DNA of 14,905 nt from Nitrospirota bacterium (GTDB taxonomy: Bacteria > NPL-UPA2 > JAADIA01): NCBI GenBank assembly GCA_013151555.1, contig JAADIA010000060.1:1-14905 (forward strand), given 5' to 3'. How positions within the stretch are numbered: the first letter of the stretch is position 1; each line of letters begins with the position of its first letter. Below, piece after piece: positions 1-10,756 of the stretch. The notes under the pieces are model-generated. The model was not told the DNA's origin, made no database searches, and worked only from the letters and a program-made list of their open reading frames with translations. The translations under genes were made by a program, and so were the position numbers.

Positions 1-71
1 CCATGATCTACGTGCCCTATCGTACCTATGTTTATATGGGGCTTCGTTCGCTCAAATTTCTCTTTGGCCAT
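1..71 (-). CDS. tuf: Elongation factor Tu, N-terminal fragment (cut by window edge)
   Basis: EF-Tu delivers aminoacyl-tRNA to the ribosomal A site as a GTP complex. Only the first 23 codons lie in the window. They read [20 protein letters not shown] and then VDHG, the invariant EF-Tu start running into the P-loop (GHVDHGKTT in the family). The ATG is at 71-69. An excellent Shine-Dalgarno, AAAGGAGGG, lies a few bases upstream (minus strand, about 87-79). The gene follows fusA with a 54-nt gap, the usual str-operon order. A second tuf ends at the other side of the window. Confidence 0.96.
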   Translation of the reverse strand, partial: MAKEKFERTKPHINIGTIGHVDH

Positions 72-90
72 CTTCCTACCCTCCTTTGAA

Positions 91-123
91 ACCTGCAACC
101 TTAAACTTTCAACTTTAAACTAT
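91..123. repeat. Heptad repeat array between fusA and tuf
   Basis: On the plus strand this reads ACCTGCA, ACCTTAA, ACTTTCA, ACTTTAA, ACTATCT: five consecutive 7-mers in one register. It abuts the fusA stop codon (TAA at 128-126) and fills most of the gap to the tuf ribosome binding site. Related arrays occur in several other spacers here. No function can be read from the sequence. Confidence 0.7.
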
Positions 124-125
124 CT

Positions 126-1949
126 TTATTTCTCTAGAATCTTATTCTTAATCTCCTCAGGTGCCTTCCCATAATGATCAAACTCCATAACAAAATTAGC
201 TCGACCCTGGGTTAGCGAGCGCAGCGTCGTAGCATAGCCGAACATCGCTGAGAGGGGAACTTTTCCCTTAATCACTCTCGCTCCGGACCGTTCTCGCATC
301 TCTTCTATTTTCCCCCGGCGGGAACTGAGATCTCCAATAACCTCTCCCATATATTCTTCCGGGACAACTACCTCCACTTCCATAATCGGTTCCAAGAGTA
401 CCAGCCCGGCCGTCCTTGTCCCTTCCCGAAAAGCTATGGAAGCAGCCGTTCGAAAAGCTATTTCCGAAGAATCTACCTCATGGAAGGAACCATCTACCAA
501 AGAGACTTTGACATCTACTACCGGGACTACCGGGAATCCTCCCAAAGATCCGCTTTCCCGGGCATCGTTTACCCCCTTTTCCACAGCAGGAATAAATTCG
601 CCGGGGATAACCCCTCCTTTAATTGCATTCACGAACTCAAATCCTTTACCTGAAGGCAACGGTTCCAACTCCAGCCAGACATGACCATATTGTCCTCTTC
701 CTCCGGACTGACGAACAAATTTACCTTCCGTCCGAGCAGGCTTACCGATCGTCTCCCGGTAAGCAACCTGAGGCTTCCCAATCTTAGCGATCACTTTGAA
801 TTCTCTTAAAAGCCGGGAAATCAGGATCTCCAGATGGAACTCTCCCATTCCGGCAATGATCGTCTGTCCCGTATCTTCATCTGTCTTTATTTTAAAGGTA
901 GGATCCTCCTCGGCCAATTTCAGCAAAGAGGTAGTAAGCTTTTCCTCTTCTGCTTTTGTCTTTGGCTCCACGGATACCCAGACAACCGGCTCGGGGAAAT
1001 GGATAGACTCCAAAACTATCGGATGCGCTTTATCACATAGGGTATCTCCGGTGGTCGTTTTTTTCAACCCGATAACCGCGGCAATATCTCCTGCATAGAT
1101 TTCGTTTTTCTCTTCCCTCTTATTGGCATGCATTTCCAGCATCCGGGAGATCCTCTCTTGTTTATCCAGACGGGAATTATAGACATAACTTCCCTGAGAA
1201 AGTTTCCCTGAATAAACCCGTACATAGGTCAATCTTCCCACATAAGGATCAGCGACAATCTTAAAAGCCAGCGCAGCAAAGGGAGCCTCGTCCGAGGGCT
1301 CTCTCTCGCTTTCTTCCTGACTCCGGCAATCAATACCCCGAATAGGCGGAACGTCAAGGGGAGAAGGTAAATAATCGATGATCGCATTTAAAAGTAGTTG
1401 AACCCCTTTATTCCGGAGAGCCGTTCCACAAAGTACGGGGATAAAAGAACCTCCTAACGTAGCTTTTCTGATTCCCCTTTTAATTTCTTCCGAGGTTATC
1501 TCTTCCCCATGCACGTACTTTTCCATTATTTCATCATCACATTCCGCTACCTTTTCCAACAATCTATCCCGGTGTTCCTCTGCCATAGGAAGAAGCTTCT
1601 CCTCAATATCTTCTATATCATAGTTAAGCCCATAATCTCTGTCCCGAAAGATGGCTTGTTTCATATCCACTAAATCAATTATTCCTCTAAAGTTACTTCC
1701 TTCCCCCAGGGGAACATGGAGAGGACAAGGGTTAGCTCCCAAACGTTCCTCCATCTCCTTTACTGCTCCCAAGAAGTTTGCTCCCGTTCTATCCATTTTA
1801 TTAATAAAAGCCAGCCGGGGAACATGATACTTTTCTGCTTGACGCCATACCGTTTCCGATTGGGGTTCCACCCCTCCAACGCCGCAGAAGACGGCTACCG
1901 AACCATCCAGAACCCGCAAGCTTCTTTCTACCTCTGCCGTAAAATCCAC
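126..1949 (-). CDS. fusA: Elongation factor G, C-terminal part of a frame-interrupted gene
   Basis: EF-G is the GTPase that translocates tRNAs and mRNA after peptide bond formation. This open frame carries the gene from just after the G3 motif to the normal end. In order it holds the end of the G domain with NKMD (G4, in FINKMDR) and GTALRNKG (G5-like), then domains II to V, with [12 protein letters not shown] and [15 protein letters not shown] of domain IV and the [14 protein letters not shown] region of domain V. The GTG at 1949 is simply the Val codon of DTPGHVDF. The same frame stays homologous to EF-G upstream to about 2000 ([17 protein letters not shown]), where a 2-nt insertion separates it from the N-terminal frame. 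Joining the two frames gives about 692 residues, the usual EF-G length. It lies between rpsG and tuf as expected. Apart from the one frame break there is no decay. Confidence 0.93.
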   Translation of the reverse strand: MDFTAEVERSLRVLDGSVAVFCGVGGVEPQSETVWRQAEKYHVPRLAFINKMDRTGANFLGAVKEMEERLGANPCPLHVPLGEGSNFRGIIDLVDMKQAIFRDRDYGLNYDIEDIEEKLLPMAEEHRDRLLEKVAECDDEIMEKYVHGEEITSEEIKRGIRKATLGGSFIPVLCGTALRNKGVQLLLNAIIDYLPSPLDVPPIRGIDCRSQEESEREPSDEAPFAALAFKIVADPYVGRLTYVRVYSGKLSQGSYVYNSRLDKQERISRMLEMHANKREEKNEIYAGDIAAVIGLKKTTTGDTLCDKAHPIVLESIHFPEPVVWVSVEPKTKAEEEKLTTSLLKLAEEDPTFKIKTDEDTGQTIIAGMGEFHLEILISRLLREFKVIAKIGKPQVAYRETIGKPARTEGKFVRQSGGRGQYGHVWLELEPLPSGKGFEFVNAIKGGVIPGEFIPAVEKGVNDARESGSLGGFPVVPVVDVKVSLVDGSFHEVDSSEIAFRTAASIAFREGTRTAGLVLLEPIMEVEVVVPEEYMGEVIGDLSSRRGKIEEMRERSGARVIKGKVPLSAMFGYATTLRSLTQGRANFVMEFDHYGKAPEEIKNKILEK

Positions 1950-2206
1950 ATGCCCGGGAGTATCGATGATATTAACTTGATGTTCCCTCCAGACACAGGT
2001 AGAGTAGCCGCAGCCGTAATGGTTACTCCTCTTTCTTTTTCTTCCACCATCCAGTCCATGGTAGTCGTACCCTCATCTATGTTCCCGGGGCGATGCACCC
2101 TTCCCGTATAGTAAAGTATCCTCTCCGTTGTCGTCGTCTTTCCGGCATCGATATGAGCCATAATGCCGATATTCCTAACCTTCGATATGGGATATTCTCT
2201 AGCCAC
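1928..2206 (-). CDS. fusA: Elongation factor G, N-terminal part of a frame-interrupted gene
   Basis: This frame holds the true start of EF-G. It opens with GTG at 2206-2204, preceded by the SD sequence GAGGTAA (TTGAGGTAAACAG before the GTG). It encodes [20 protein letters not shown] and then [11 protein letters not shown], the G1 P-loop, and the switch I/G2 segment [10 protein letters not shown]. After residue ~70 the reading frame leaves the family: it continues as [10 protein letters not shown] and so on, where EF-G should read [20 protein letters not shown]. The correct continuation is present in another frame. As written, the product would be a 92-residue fragment lacking G3, G4 and domains II-V, surely non-functional alone. 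Either the insertion is a sequencing or assembly error, or the gene is a very recent null. Confidence 0.88.
   Translation of the reverse strand: MAREYPISKVRNIGIMAHIDAGKTTTTERILYYTGRVHRPGNIDEGTTTMDWMVEEKERGVTITAAATLPVSGGNIKLISSILPGMWILRQR
2001..2004 (-). other. 2-nt duplication that breaks the fusA frame
   Basis: On the minus strand the gene reads GCG GCT ACT CT ACC TGT GTC TGG. Deleting one CT (plus-strand AG at 2001-2002 or 2003-2004) restores [20 protein letters not shown], matching the EF-G family exactly. The break lies between G2 and G3 of the GTPase domain. No slippery heptamer (X XXY YYZ type) is visible at the site. Confidence 0.85.
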
Positions 2207-2230
2207 CTGTTTACCTCAATAATTAATCTC

Positions 2231-2256
2231 ATAGCCTTCTCTTATCCTCAGGCTAT
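2231..2256 (-). promoter_or_regulatory. Small hairpin upstream of fusA
   Basis: Perfect 6-bp inverted repeat, ATAGCC (2231-2236) and GGCTAT (2251-2256), with a 14-nt loop, ending 25 nt before the fusA GTG in the rpsG-fusA spacer (2207-2359). It has no T-run in the direction of transcription, so it is not a terminator. It could be a leader structure or chance; the function is unknown. Confidence 0.25.
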
Positions 2257-2315
2257 TCAGCTTAAAAAACGTTTAAAGTGTTTAAGGGAAAAAACTTCCA
2301 AGACCAAATCTTTTC

Positions 2316-2350
2316 TTTTAACTTTCGACTTTCAACCTTCAACTTTTAAC
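2316..2350. repeat. Heptad repeat array downstream of rpsG
   Basis: Five exact-register 7-mers on the plus strand: TTTTAAC, TTTCGAC, TTTCAAC, CTTCAAC, TTTTAAC. The array starts 9 nt after the rpsG stop codon (TGA at 2362-2360) in the rpsG-fusA spacer. It is the same word family as the arrays at 91-123, 2859-2949 and 14708-14735. Confidence 0.8.
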
Positions 2351-2359
2351 TGTCTTTTT

Positions 2360-2830
2360 TCACCATCGATAATGAGCAAAGGCCTTATTCGCCTCTGCCA
2401 TGCGATGAGTATCTTCCTTCTTCTTCATGGAAGCCCCTTCTCCTTTGGCCGCTTCCATTAGTTCCCGAGCTAACCGCTCCTTCATGGGAAGCCCTTTTCG
2501 GCTCTTGGCAAAACCAACTATCCAACGAATAGCCAGAGCCGTTCGCCGATCCGGCCGGACATCCACAGGCACCTGGTAAGTAGCCCCACCTACCCGTCGG
2601 GATTTTACCTCCAATACAGGCTTAATATTATCTACTGCTTGAGTAAAAACTTTCAGGGGAGGTTCTTTCGTTCTCTCCTCAATAATGTCCAGAGCCCCAT
2701 AGAAGATAGAATCAGCGGTGCTCTTTTTCCCTTTCCCCATCAGTCCATTAATGAACCGGGTTACCAACCGACTATTGTACTTGGGGTCAGGAATGGTCTC
2801 TCTCTTGCTTACTTCTCTTCTTCTCGGCAC
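2360..2830 (-). CDS. rpsG: 30S ribosomal protein S7
   Basis: S7 is a primary binder of the 3' major domain of 16S rRNA. It nucleates assembly of the 30S head and contacts E-site tRNA. The product has 156 residues, the standard length, and reads through family landmarks: PRRREV at the start, [23 protein letters not shown], the Val/Pro-rich beta-hairpin segment [12 protein letters not shown], and the C-terminal helix ending [11 protein letters not shown]. The start codon is GTG (2830-2828); GGGAG sits about 10 nt upstream. rpsL lies upstream with a 119-nt spacer filled by heptad repeats, and fusA downstream. In E. coli S7 represses the str operon; no equivalent site is obvious here. Confidence 0.97.
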   Translation of the reverse strand: MPRRREVSKRETIPDPKYNSRLVTRFINGLMGKGKKSTADSIFYGALDIIEERTKEPPLKVFTQAVDNIKPVLEVKSRRVGGATYQVPVDVRPDRRTALAIRWIVGFAKSRKGLPMKERLARELMEAAKGEGASMKKKEDTHRMAEANKAFAHYRW

Positions 2831-2858
2831 TGTTTTTTTCTCCCTGCGGTCGAAAAAT

Positions 2859-2949
2859 AGTTTAAGGTTTAAGGTTGAAAGTTAAAAGTTAAAAGAAAAA
2901 ACCTTAGTTTAGGGAAGGTCCTTTAAAACTTTAAACCTTCAACTTGCAA
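2859..2949. repeat. Paired, inverted heptad arrays between rpsL and rpsG
   Basis: The left arm on the plus strand is AGTTTAA, GGTTTAA, GGTTGAA, AGTTAAA, AGTTAAA, AGAAAAA (2859-2900). The right arm is CTTTAAA plus one extra A, then CTTTAAA, CCTTCAA, CTTGCAA (2921-2949), i.e. the same words in the opposite orientation. The right arm runs straight into the rpsL stop codon (TAG at 2952-2950). The two arms can fold into a long imperfect hairpin in the rpsL-rpsG transcript. There is no classic terminator shape. Confidence 0.75.
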
Positions 2950-3324
2950 CTATTCTTTCGGTCTCTTCGCCCCATATCGCGACCGACCCTGCTTCCTTTC
3001 CTCAACTCCAGCCGTATCCAGGATACCTCTGACGATATGATATCTCACTCCCGGAAGGTCTTTGACCCTTCCCCCGCGAATGAGAACGATGGAGTGCTCC
3101 TGGAGATTATGCCCGACCCCTGGGATATAAGCTGTTACTACCATCCCATTGGTCAGCCTCACTCGAGCCACCTTGCGCAGGGCCGAATTCGGCTTCTTAG
3201 GAGTCAAGGTCCTCACCTGAATGCAAACTCCCCTCCTTTGAGGGCATCGTTGCAAAGCAGGAGCCTTATTCTTCTTCCTAACTTTTTTTCTTCCTTTTCT
3301 TATCAGCTGATTCAACGTCGGCAT
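2950..3324 (-). CDS. rpsL: 30S ribosomal protein S12
   Basis: S12 sits at the decoding centre and helps monitor codon-anticodon pairing. Its 124 residues are the standard length. They carry the near-universal segment [20 protein letters not shown], with the lysines (residues 43-44) that are altered in streptomycin-resistant mutants and are wild type here. [20 protein letters not shown] and [10 protein letters not shown] follow. The ATG at 3324-3322 has GAGGTAA about 9 nt upstream. That SD lies inside the rpoC coding end: rpsL overlaps rpoBC by 47 nt (3278-3324) in a different frame, suggesting translational coupling. The basic N-terminus ([10 protein letters not shown]) shares its A/G-rich DNA with the lysine-rich tail of the polymerase. 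Confidence 0.97.
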   Translation of the reverse strand: MPTLNQLIRKGRKKVRKKNKAPALQRCPQRRGVCIQVRTLTPKKPNSALRKVARVRLTNGMVVTAYIPGVGHNLQEHSIVLIRGGRVKDLPGVRYHIVRGILDTAGVEERKQGRSRYGAKRPKE

Positions 3325-6300
3325 TCTTCATTACCTCTATCTCTCGGTAACGGTCCATTCCCGTCCCTGCCGGAATGAGATGTCCCATAATCACATTCTC
3401 TTTCAGGCCTCTTAATTCGTCCCTCTTGCCACTAAAGGCAGCCTCGGTAAGAATACGGGTCGTCTCTTGGAATGAGGCCGCCGAGATGAAACTATCGGTG
3501 TTCAAAGAAGCTCGGGTAATCCCCAAGAGTACCGGGCTGACCTTGGCAGGCTTTCCTTTCTTAGCCAGAACCCGTTCATTCTCTTCCGCATAGCGGACTA
3601 CATGTTCTCCTATCAAGAAATTAGTATCTCCGGCATCCTCTATTTCCATCTTACAAAGCATCTTCCGGATAATAACCTCTATATGCTTATCATCAATAGT
3701 CACTCCCTGCAACCGATATACTTCCTGAACTTCGTTGAGAAGATACTCTTGAAGTTTGGTTATTCCTCTCACTTTTAAAATGTCCTGAGGAACCACCGGC
3801 CCTTCAATCAGTTGCTGGCCGGCTCTCACCCGATCACCCTTATAGACATTCAAATGCTTGCCGGGAGAAATAAGATACTCTTTTGCCATACCCGTCTCAT
3901 CATTCTTAACTACTATTCTTCTCTTCCCTCTGACGGAACCGGCGAACTCCACTATTCCGTCAATCTCCGTGATGATAGCCGGATCCTTCGGGCGTCGGGC
4001 CTCAAAGAGTTCCACCACCCGGGGGAGACCTCCGGTAATATCCGTAGTCCCGGTTATCTCTCGCGGCGTCTTGGCTAACAAGTCTCCCGGAGAAACAGTA
4101 TCTCCATCCTTGACAACGATATGTGCCCAGCTGGGGATGCTGTAGTAACCCAAAATCTCTTTTCTCTTATCCTGAATAACGATCTGGGGATGCATCTCCT
4201 CCTTATGCTCAATGATTACCCGCATAGTCAGGTTGGTAGCCGGATCCACCTCTTCCCGCATGGTCACACCTTCGATAATATCCTCAAACTTAACTTTACC
4301 TCCCACCTCGGTAAGGATCGGTCGAGTGTAAGGATCCCACTCCACAAAAACTTCTCCCTGGCGGACTTTTTCCAGATGCCCCCTCTTGATTATGGCTCCG
4401 GCGGGAATAGCATAGCGTTCCAGCTCCCTTTCTTCGTCATTGCAGATAAGCACGGTGCCATTCCTGTTGAGAACGACGGTGTTTTCTTCCCTGTTCTTCA
4501 CCGTGCGCAGGTTATTCCAATGAAGAATTCCATCATTCCGGGAGGCAATCTCCGACTGTTCCACCAGCCTACTGGCCGTCCCGCCAATATGGAAAGTCCT
4601 CATGGTCAACTGGGTTCCCGGCTCTCCAATGGATTGAGCCGCAATTACCCCTACGGCTTCGCCCAATTCTACCATCTTCCCGGTGGCCAGATTGCGTCCA
4701 TAACATCTCCGGCAAACTCCCCTTTTTGACTCACAAGTCAAGACAGAACGGATCCTTACCTCCTCGATTCCCGCTTCTTTGATAATATCGGCTGTCTCCT
4801 CCGGTATCTCTTCTCCCGCTCTGACTATCGGCTCTCCCAATCGGGGGATAAGAATATCATCCAGGGCTACCCGTCCCAGGACTCTATCTTTCAAGGGAAT
4901 AATTTCTTCTCCCCCTTCATAAACCCCGGTGACCGTTACCCCGTTCAAGGTCCCACAATCTTCCTCATTGACAATCACATCCTGAGCCACATCCACCAAA
5001 CGCCGGGTCAGGTAACCGGAATTGGCTGTCTTCAAAGCCGTATCGGCAAGACCCTTCCGCCCTCCATGCGTGGAGAGAAAGTATTCCAGCACGGTCAGCC
5101 CTTCCCGGAAGTTAGAGGTAACGGGAGACTCAATGATCTCCCCGGAAGGTTTAGCCATCAATCCTCTCATCCCTGCTAACTGGCGAATTTGGAGCGGGCT
5201 TCCTCTTGCACCTGACTGAGCCATCATATAGATAGGATTAAAACGAGAATTGTCTCCTTTCTGCTTCAATCCTTCAAACATGATGTCCTCAATCCGGTCA
5301 GTAGCATGAGTCCAGGTATCAATCACCTTGTTATATCTCTCTCCATCGGTGATCACTCCTTTTCGATATTGCTCTTCAATCTTGTCTACCTCCCGGCGGG
5401 ACTGCTCCAGGATTGCCTCCTTCTCCGGAGGTATCCTTATATCATCAATAGAAATGGAGATACCCATGAGGGTAGCTATTTCAAAACCTATTTCCTTCAG
5501 ATTATCCAGAAGCTTGGCAGTCTCTCCATAGCCATACTTCCGGTAACAGAGATCAATCAACCCGGTGAGGGCTTTCTTATTCATCTCTTCACTGATAAAG
5601 GGAAGAGGCGCGCCCAAGGCTTCATTAAAGAAGACCCTTCCCGTAGTAGTCTCTACTAATTTACCGTTAAGTCGCACTTTTATCTTAGCTTGCAAATCCA
5701 CCTCTCCCGCCTCACAAGCTAAAAGAACTTCCCCTTGATCCGCGAAGATTTTCCCCTCTCCCTTAAGACCTGACTTTTCGCTCGTCAGGTAATGACAGCC
5801 AAGGACGATATCCTGAGAGGGAACGGCTATCGGCCGGCCATCGGAGGGGGAGAGAATATTATTGAGAGAAAGAAGCAAGAGACGCGATTCCATCTGAGCC
5901 TCGGTAGAGAGAGGAACATGAACCGCCATCTGATCCCCATCGAAATCCGCATTAAAAGCAGTACAGACGAGAGGATGGATATGAATAGCTTTTCCTTCCA
6001 CCAGGATTGGCTGGAAGGCTTGAATCCCTAAACGGTGTAAGGTAGGCGCCCGATTGAGAAGAACGGGATGATCTTTAATCACCTCTTCCAGAATATCCCA
6101 TACCTCCGGCCTGACTCGCTCTACCATTCGCTTAGCACTCTTGATAGTATGAACGAATTCCTTCTCCTTTAACTTCTTAATAATGAAAGGTTCGAAAAGT
6201 TCCAGGGCCATCTTCTTAGGTAGCCCACACTGATGGAGTTTCAATTCCGGATCGATAACGATAACCGAGCGTCCGGAGTAATCGACTCTCTTCCCCAGGA

Positions 6301-9300
6301 GATTCTGGCGGAAACGCCCTTGTTTTCCTTTAAGAGTATCACTTAAAGACTTCAAAGGTCGGTTGCCTGCTCCCATCACCGGTCGTCCATGCCGTCCGTT
6401 ATCCAGAAGGGCATCCACGGCCTCCTGGAGCATCCGTTTCTCGTTGCGAATGATTACTCCCGGAGTAACGGGATCTTGCAATAATTTTTTCAAGCGATTA
6501 TTTCTGTTCAATACCCGACGGTAAAGATCATTCAAATCCGAGGTGGCAAACCTTCCTCCGTCCAGAGGAACCAAAGGCCGCAGGTCCGGAGGAATAACCG
6601 GAACAACATCCAGAATCATCCACTCGGGTTTATTGCCCGACTGACGGAAGGTTTCTATCGCCTTCAATCTTTTGGAAATTCTTAGCTTCGTCTGCTGAGA
6701 AGAAGTTTCTTTAAGTCCCTGCCTTAACGTTGAAGACAGCTTTTCCAAGTCGATATCCTTGACCAGCTCCCGGATAGCCTCTGCTCCCATCCTGGCCTTG
6801 AAATTATCGCCGAGTTTCTCCCGATATTTTCTATATTCTTCATCAGTGAGCAAGTCCATTTTGCTCAGCTCCGTCTCCCCGGGATCGATGACCACATATT
6901 CTTCATAATAAAGGACTTTTTCCAAATTGCGCAAACTCATCCCCAGGAGAGCACCCATGCGACTGGGCAAGGTCTTAAAGAACCAGATGTGAGACACAGG
7001 ACAGGCCAATTTGATATGCCCCATCCTTTCTCTTCTAACTTTTGATTGGGTCACCTCCACCCCACAGCGATCGCAGATAACCCCTTTATACTTAATTCTC
7101 CGGTATTTTCCACAGTTACATTCCCAATCCTTGGTAGGACCAAAGATTTTTTCACAGAAGAGTCCGTCTTTCTCCGGTTTAAAAGTTCGATAATTAATCG
7201 TTTCCGGTTTCCTTACCTCACCTCTTGACCAGGCCTTAATAGCTTCGGGAGAAGCAATGCTGATGGAAACGGTATTGAAGGATTCTCCTCCTCCCATGCC
7301 CTCATCTAGCCGGCCTTCGCCCTTCCCGGCCTTTCTTTTTTCTACCTTGACATCCAACCCTAAGCCCTGAAGTTCTTTAATAAGAACATTAAATGATTCC
7401 GGAGTCCCCGGCCGCAGGGTATTCTCTCCCTTAACGATAGCTTCATATATTCTGGTCCGGCCGACGACGTCGTCACTCTTCACGGTAAGAAGTTCCTGTA
7501 AAGTATAAGCGGCGCCGTAAGCTTCCAGGGCCCAGACTTCCATCTCCCCGAAGCGCTGTCCTCCGAACTGAGCTTTCCCTCCTAAAGGCTGCTGGGTCAC
7601 CAAGGAATAAGGGCCAATGGACCGCGCATGAATCTTATCATCAACCAGATGAGCTAATTTCATCATATAGATGTAGCCAACGGCGATCTCTCCCTTAAAG
7701 GGTACTCCGGTCCGCCCATCGAGGAGAACCGTCGTGCCACTACGAGGCAGGCCGGCTTTCTCCAACATATCCTTGATCTCTCCCTCTGTAGCTCCATTAA
7801 ATACCGGACTGGCGATACGCAGGCCCAGGGCGTGCGCTGCCCAACCGAGGTGAGTTTCCAGAATCTGACCCAAGTTCATCCGGGACGGGACCCCCAGAGG
7901 ATTAAGGACTATTTCCACGGCCGTTCCATCGGGGAGAAAAGGCATATCCTCCTCAGGGAGGATTCTGGCAATCACTCCTTTATTGCCGTGCCGACCAGCC
8001 ATTTTATCTCCCACGGAGAGCTTCCGTTTGCTGGCAATGTAAACTTTAACTAATTTGAATACTCCTGAAGGGAGCTCTGCTCTTTTAACTTCTTTTTCCC
8101 GGCTCCCTTTACCCTTACCTCGTCCTTCCCGACGGGAAAAGACCTTAACATCAACAACAATTCCTTCTACTCCCGGAGGTACTCTTAAAGAAGCATCTCG
8201 AACATCACCGGCCTTCTCCCCGAAGATAGCTCGCAACAATTTCTCTTCCGGAGACAGTTCAGTCTCGCTCTTAGGGGTTACTTTGCCGACTAATATAGCT
8301 CCGGGCTTTACCTCTGCTCCTATCCGGATAACACCATTGTCATCCAAGTCCTTAAGAGCTTCCTCTCTCACATTGGGGATATCGCGAGTTACCTCCTCCG
8401 GTCCCAGTTTAGTATCCCGAGCTTCAAGCTCGAATTCCTCAATATGTACGGAAGTATAGATATCCTCTTTGACCACCTTCTCGCTGATGAGGATGGCATC
8501 CTCAAAGTTATAACCCCTCCAAGGCATAAAGGCTACTAACATATTCCGCCCTAAGGCTAACTCTCCTTGATAGGTCGCCGGGCCATCGGCAATCACCTGC
8601 CCGGGAAAAAGCTCATCTCCCATTTGCACGATAGGCCTTTGGTTAAGGCAGGTATCCTGATTGGACCGCAAGAATTTCTTCAGATTATAATGGATAACTT
8701 TTCCTTTTGTGCGAACACTTATTCTATCAGCAGAGACACTTTCTACCTTGCCTCCCTGAGAAGCAACCACTACTACCCCGGAATCTTTAGCTGCTGCTCC
8801 CTCCAAACCGGTTCCGACGAAGGGAGAATCCACATGTAAGAGAGGCACAGCCTGCCTTTGCATGTTAGAGCCCATGAGAGCACGATTGGCATCATCATGT
8901 TCCAGAAAAGGAATCAGAGCCGCCGCTACACTGACAAGCTGCTCCGGGGAGATATCCATGTAGTCAATTTCTTTGGGAGAAGCTTTTAAGGCATCATTAC
9001 GAGCCCTGGCAAAGACCTCTTCTGCCAGGAAATGCCCCTGGGCATCAAGTTTGGCATTGGCCTGGGCAATAACATATTCATCTTCAATATCAGCGGAAAG
9101 ATAATGGATCTCTCGGGTAGCTCTTTCCCCTCTCACCCGACGATAAGGAGTCTCCAGGAAACCCAAATCGTTAACCCGGGCATAAGTGCTGAGAGAGACT
9201 ATAAGGCCGATATTCGGCCCTTCAGGAGTTTCCACCGGACAGATTCTTCCATAATGGGAGAAATGGACATCCCGCACTTCGAACCCGGCCCTTTCCCGAC

Positions 9301-10756
9301 TCAACCCTCCCGGTCCCAGAGCACTTAGCCTTCTCTTATGCGTCAACTCGGCCAAAGGATTCACCTGGTCCATAAACTGGGAGAGCTGGCTGCGAGCGAA
9401 AAAGTCCTTGATAGCGGAAAAAATTACTTTAGGATTAATCAGATTATGAGGCATGAGCTCATCTAAATCCTGACCTCCTATTTTCTCCCTGAGAGCTCTT
9501 TCCGCCCGGGCTAATCCTATCCGGAATTGGTTCTCCACCAATTCTCCTACCGTCCGTACCCGTCTGTTTCCTAAATGGTCGATATCATCAAGGGTACCAT
9601 CTCGATTCCTCAGCTTTATTAAGTACCTGATTATCTCAACAACGTCTTCCTTCCTCAGAGCAGTCTGCTCCAGAGGAACATTTATCCCCAGCTTCCGATT
9701 TAACTTATATCTACCCACCTGAGCTAAACTATACCGGCGAGGATCAAAATAAAGTCGATGGAGAAATTGGCGAGCATTTTCTACGGTAGCAGGGTCTCCC
9801 GGGCGAAGCCGGTGAAAGACGTCCAGCAAAGCTTCCCCTTCCGAGCGACGATAATCTTTTTTTAAGGTATTAATAATAGAAGCCCCTTCATCGGCCGTTG
9901 CGATAACAGAGACCTCTTTTACTCCCGCTTCTTTGAACTCCCGGTAGAGAAGATCGCTTATTTCCTGACCACTTTCCCCGATCTCCTCGCCCTGTTTAGA
10001 TTTTACATCCCGGGCCAAAATTCTTCCCACCACTTCTTTAGGAGCAACTTTATCTAACTTTATCTTCTCCGTAGCATAGAAGAGCTTAATGATCTCCTCA
10101 TCAGAGGAATAGCCAAGGGCGCGGAGAAAGGTAGTAGCCAGAACCTTCTTCCGCCGGTCGATAACTACAGAAAGAAGATCATAGGTATCAAATTCGAATT
10201 CCAGCCAGGCGCCCCGATAAGGGATGACCCGAGCCGAATAGAGCCGTTTTCCGCTAGGATGAGACTTTTCTTCAAAACAGACACCGGGAGAACGATGGAG
10301 CTGACTAACTATTACCCTTTCAGCACCATTGATGACGAAACTTCCTCCCTCAGTCATCAAAGGCAATTCGCCTAAATAAACTTCCTGCTCTCTTATATCC
10401 TTGATAGCAGCCTGCTCCCCTCCCTCTTCTAAGGGATGACGCAGGATTAGTCTCAATTTTACTTTCAGGGATGTTGCATAGGTCATTCCCCGCCTCTGAC
10501 AGTCCTCGACACTATACTCCGGTTTCCCTAAAGAATAGCCAACGAACTCTAACGAGTACCGACTATCATGAGAGGTTATCGGAAAGATGTCCTGAAAAAC
10601 AGCCTGTAAACCCTGCCTCTTTCGTTTCTCGAGAGGAGTATCCTCTTGAAGAAACTTCCGATATGAGGCTCTCTGAACTTCAATCAGGTTGGGAAGCTCC
10701 ATAATAGCCGATGTTTTAGCAAAGCTTTTCCTCTTCATTAAGCTTGCTCCTGGCAT
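3278..10756 (-). CDS. rpoBC: DNA-directed RNA polymerase, fused beta-beta' subunit
   Basis: One uninterrupted frame of 2492 residues encodes both catalytic subunits of RNA polymerase. Beta occupies about residues 1-1140. It has the rifampicin pocket near 455-510 ([20 protein letters not shown] with all usual sensitive residues), [20 protein letters not shown], and [20 protein letters not shown] near the C-terminal part. It is short and lacks large lineage insertions. A Gly/Lys-rich linker (about 1136-1160) joins it to beta', which starts with [18 protein letters not shown]. Beta' has zinc site 1 ([13 protein letters not shown], ~1211-1231), the Mg-binding NADFDGDQ (1602-1609, plus 5930-5953), the bridge helix/trigger loop region (~1845-1925), zinc site 2 ([13 protein letters not shown], ~2006-2018) and an SI3-like segment (~2065-2235). 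I chose ATG 10756 because GGAGG lies 7 nt upstream; the ATG at 10762 touches the SD. Fusions are known from Helicobacter relatives and Wolbachia. The first ATG of a separate beta' would be at 7297. Confidence 0.93.
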   Translation of the reverse strand: MPGASLMKRKSFAKTSAIMELPNLIEVQRASYRKFLQEDTPLEKRKRQGLQAVFQDIFPITSHDSRYSLEFVGYSLGKPEYSVEDCQRRGMTYATSLKVKLRLILRHPLEEGGEQAAIKDIREQEVYLGELPLMTEGGSFVINGAERVIVSQLHRSPGVCFEEKSHPSGKRLYSARVIPYRGAWLEFEFDTYDLLSVVIDRRKKVLATTFLRALGYSSDEEIIKLFYATEKIKLDKVAPKEVVGRILARDVKSKQGEEIGESGQEISDLLYREFKEAGVKEVSVIATADEGASIINTLKKDYRRSEGEALLDVFHRLRPGDPATVENARQFLHRLYFDPRRYSLAQVGRYKLNRKLGINVPLEQTALRKEDVVEIIRYLIKLRNRDGTLDDIDHLGNRRVRTVGELVENQFRIGLARAERALREKIGGQDLDELMPHNLINPKVIFSAIKDFFARSQLSQFMDQVNPLAELTHKRRLSALGPGGLSRERAGFEVRDVHFSHYGRICPVETPEGPNIGLIVSLSTYARVNDLGFLETPYRRVRGERATREIHYLSADIEDEYVIAQANAKLDAQGHFLAEEVFARARNDALKASPKEIDYMDISPEQLVSVAAALIPFLEHDDANRALMGSNMQRQAVPLLHVDSPFVGTGLEGAAAKDSGVVVVASQGGKVESVSADRISVRTKGKVIHYNLKKFLRSNQDTCLNQRPIVQMGDELFPGQVIADGPATYQGELALGRNMLVAFMPWRGYNFEDAILISEKVVKEDIYTSVHIEEFELEARDTKLGPEEVTRDIPNVREEALKDLDDNGVIRIGAEVKPGAILVGKVTPKSETELSPEEKLLRAIFGEKAGDVRDASLRVPPGVEGIVVDVKVFSRREGRGKGKGSREKEVKRAELPSGVFKLVKVYIASKRKLSVGDKMAGRHGNKGVIARILPEEDMPFLPDGTAVEIVLNPLGVPSRMNLGQILETHLGWAAHALGLRIASPVFNGATEGEIKDMLEKAGLPRSGTTVLLDGRTGVPFKGEIAVGYIYMMKLAHLVDDKIHARSIGPYSLVTQQPLGGKAQFGGQRFGEMEVWALEAYGAAYTLQELLTVKSDDVVGRTRIYEAIVKGENTLRPGTPESFNVLIKELQGLGLDVKVEKRKAGKGEGRLDEGMGGGESFNTVSISIASPEAIKAWSRGEVRKPETINYRTFKPEKDGLFCEKIFGPTKDWECNCGKYRRIKYKGVICDRCGVEVTQSKVRRERMGHIKLACPVSHIWFFKTLPSRMGALLGMSLRNLEKVLYYEEYVVIDPGETELSKMDLLTDEEYRKYREKLGDNFKARMGAEAIRELVKDIDLEKLSSTLRQGLKETSSQQTKLRISKRLKAIETFRQSGNKPEWMILDVVPVIPPDLRPLVPLDGGRFATSDLNDLYRRVLNRNNRLKKLLQDPVTPGVIIRNEKRMLQEAVDALLDNGRHGRPVMGAGNRPLKSLSDTLKGKQGRFRQNLLGKRVDYSGRSVIVIDPELKLHQCGLPKKMALELFEPFIIKKLKEKEFVHTIKSAKRMVERVRPEVWDILEEVIKDHPVLLNRAPTLHRLGIQAFQPILVEGKAIHIHPLVCTAFNADFDGDQMAVHVPLSTEAQMESRLLLLSLNNILSPSDGRPIAVPSQDIVLGCHYLTSEKSGLKGEGKIFADQGEVLLACEAGEVDLQAKIKVRLNGKLVETTTGRVFFNEALGAPLPFISEEMNKKALTGLIDLCYRKYGYGETAKLLDNLKEIGFEIATLMGISISIDDIRIPPEKEAILEQSRREVDKIEEQYRKGVITDGERYNKVIDTWTHATDRIEDIMFEGLKQKGDNSRFNPIYMMAQSGARGSPLQIRQLAGMRGLMAKPSGEIIESPVTSNFREGLTVLEYFLSTHGGRKGLADTALKTANSGYLTRRLVDVAQDVIVNEEDCGTLNGVTVTGVYEGGEEIIPLKDRVLGRVALDDILIPRLGEPIVRAGEEIPEETADIIKEAGIEEVRIRSVLTCESKRGVCRRCYGRNLATGKMVELGEAVGVIAAQSIGEPGTQLTMRTFHIGGTASRLVEQSEIASRNDGILHWNNLRTVKNREENTVVLNRNGTVLICNDEERELERYAIPAGAIIKRGHLEKVRQGEVFVEWDPYTRPILTEVGGKVKFEDIIEGVTMREEVDPATNLTMRVIIEHKEEMHPQIVIQDKRKEILGYYSIPSWAHIVVKDGDTVSPGDLLAKTPREITGTTDITGGLPRVVELFEARRPKDPAIITEIDGIVEFAGSVRGKRRIVVKNDETGMAKEYLISPGKHLNVYKGDRVRAGQQLIEGPVVPQDILKVRGITKLQEYLLNEVQEVYRLQGVTIDDKHIEVIIRKMLCKMEIEDAGDTNFLIGEHVVRYAEENERVLAKKGKPAKVSPVLLGITRASLNTDSFISAASFQETTRILTEAAFSGKRDELRGLKENVIMGHLIPAGTGMDRYREIEVMKNADVESADKKRKKKS

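Noticed and set aside
436-684. Open frame on the plus strand inside fusA
   Set aside because: It is antisense to strongly conserved EF-G codons, has low-complexity Ser/Thr/Pro content and no SD. Like the other plus-strand frames (for example 4121-4729, 8055-8459, 13273-13866) it is a shadow of the real minus-strand gene.
1995-2010. Programmed frameshifting in fusA
   Set aside because: A -1 shift at CTA ACC would restore the frame, but there is no slippery heptamer, no stop codon to stall at, and no convincing stimulatory hairpin. A simple 2-nt duplication explains the break.
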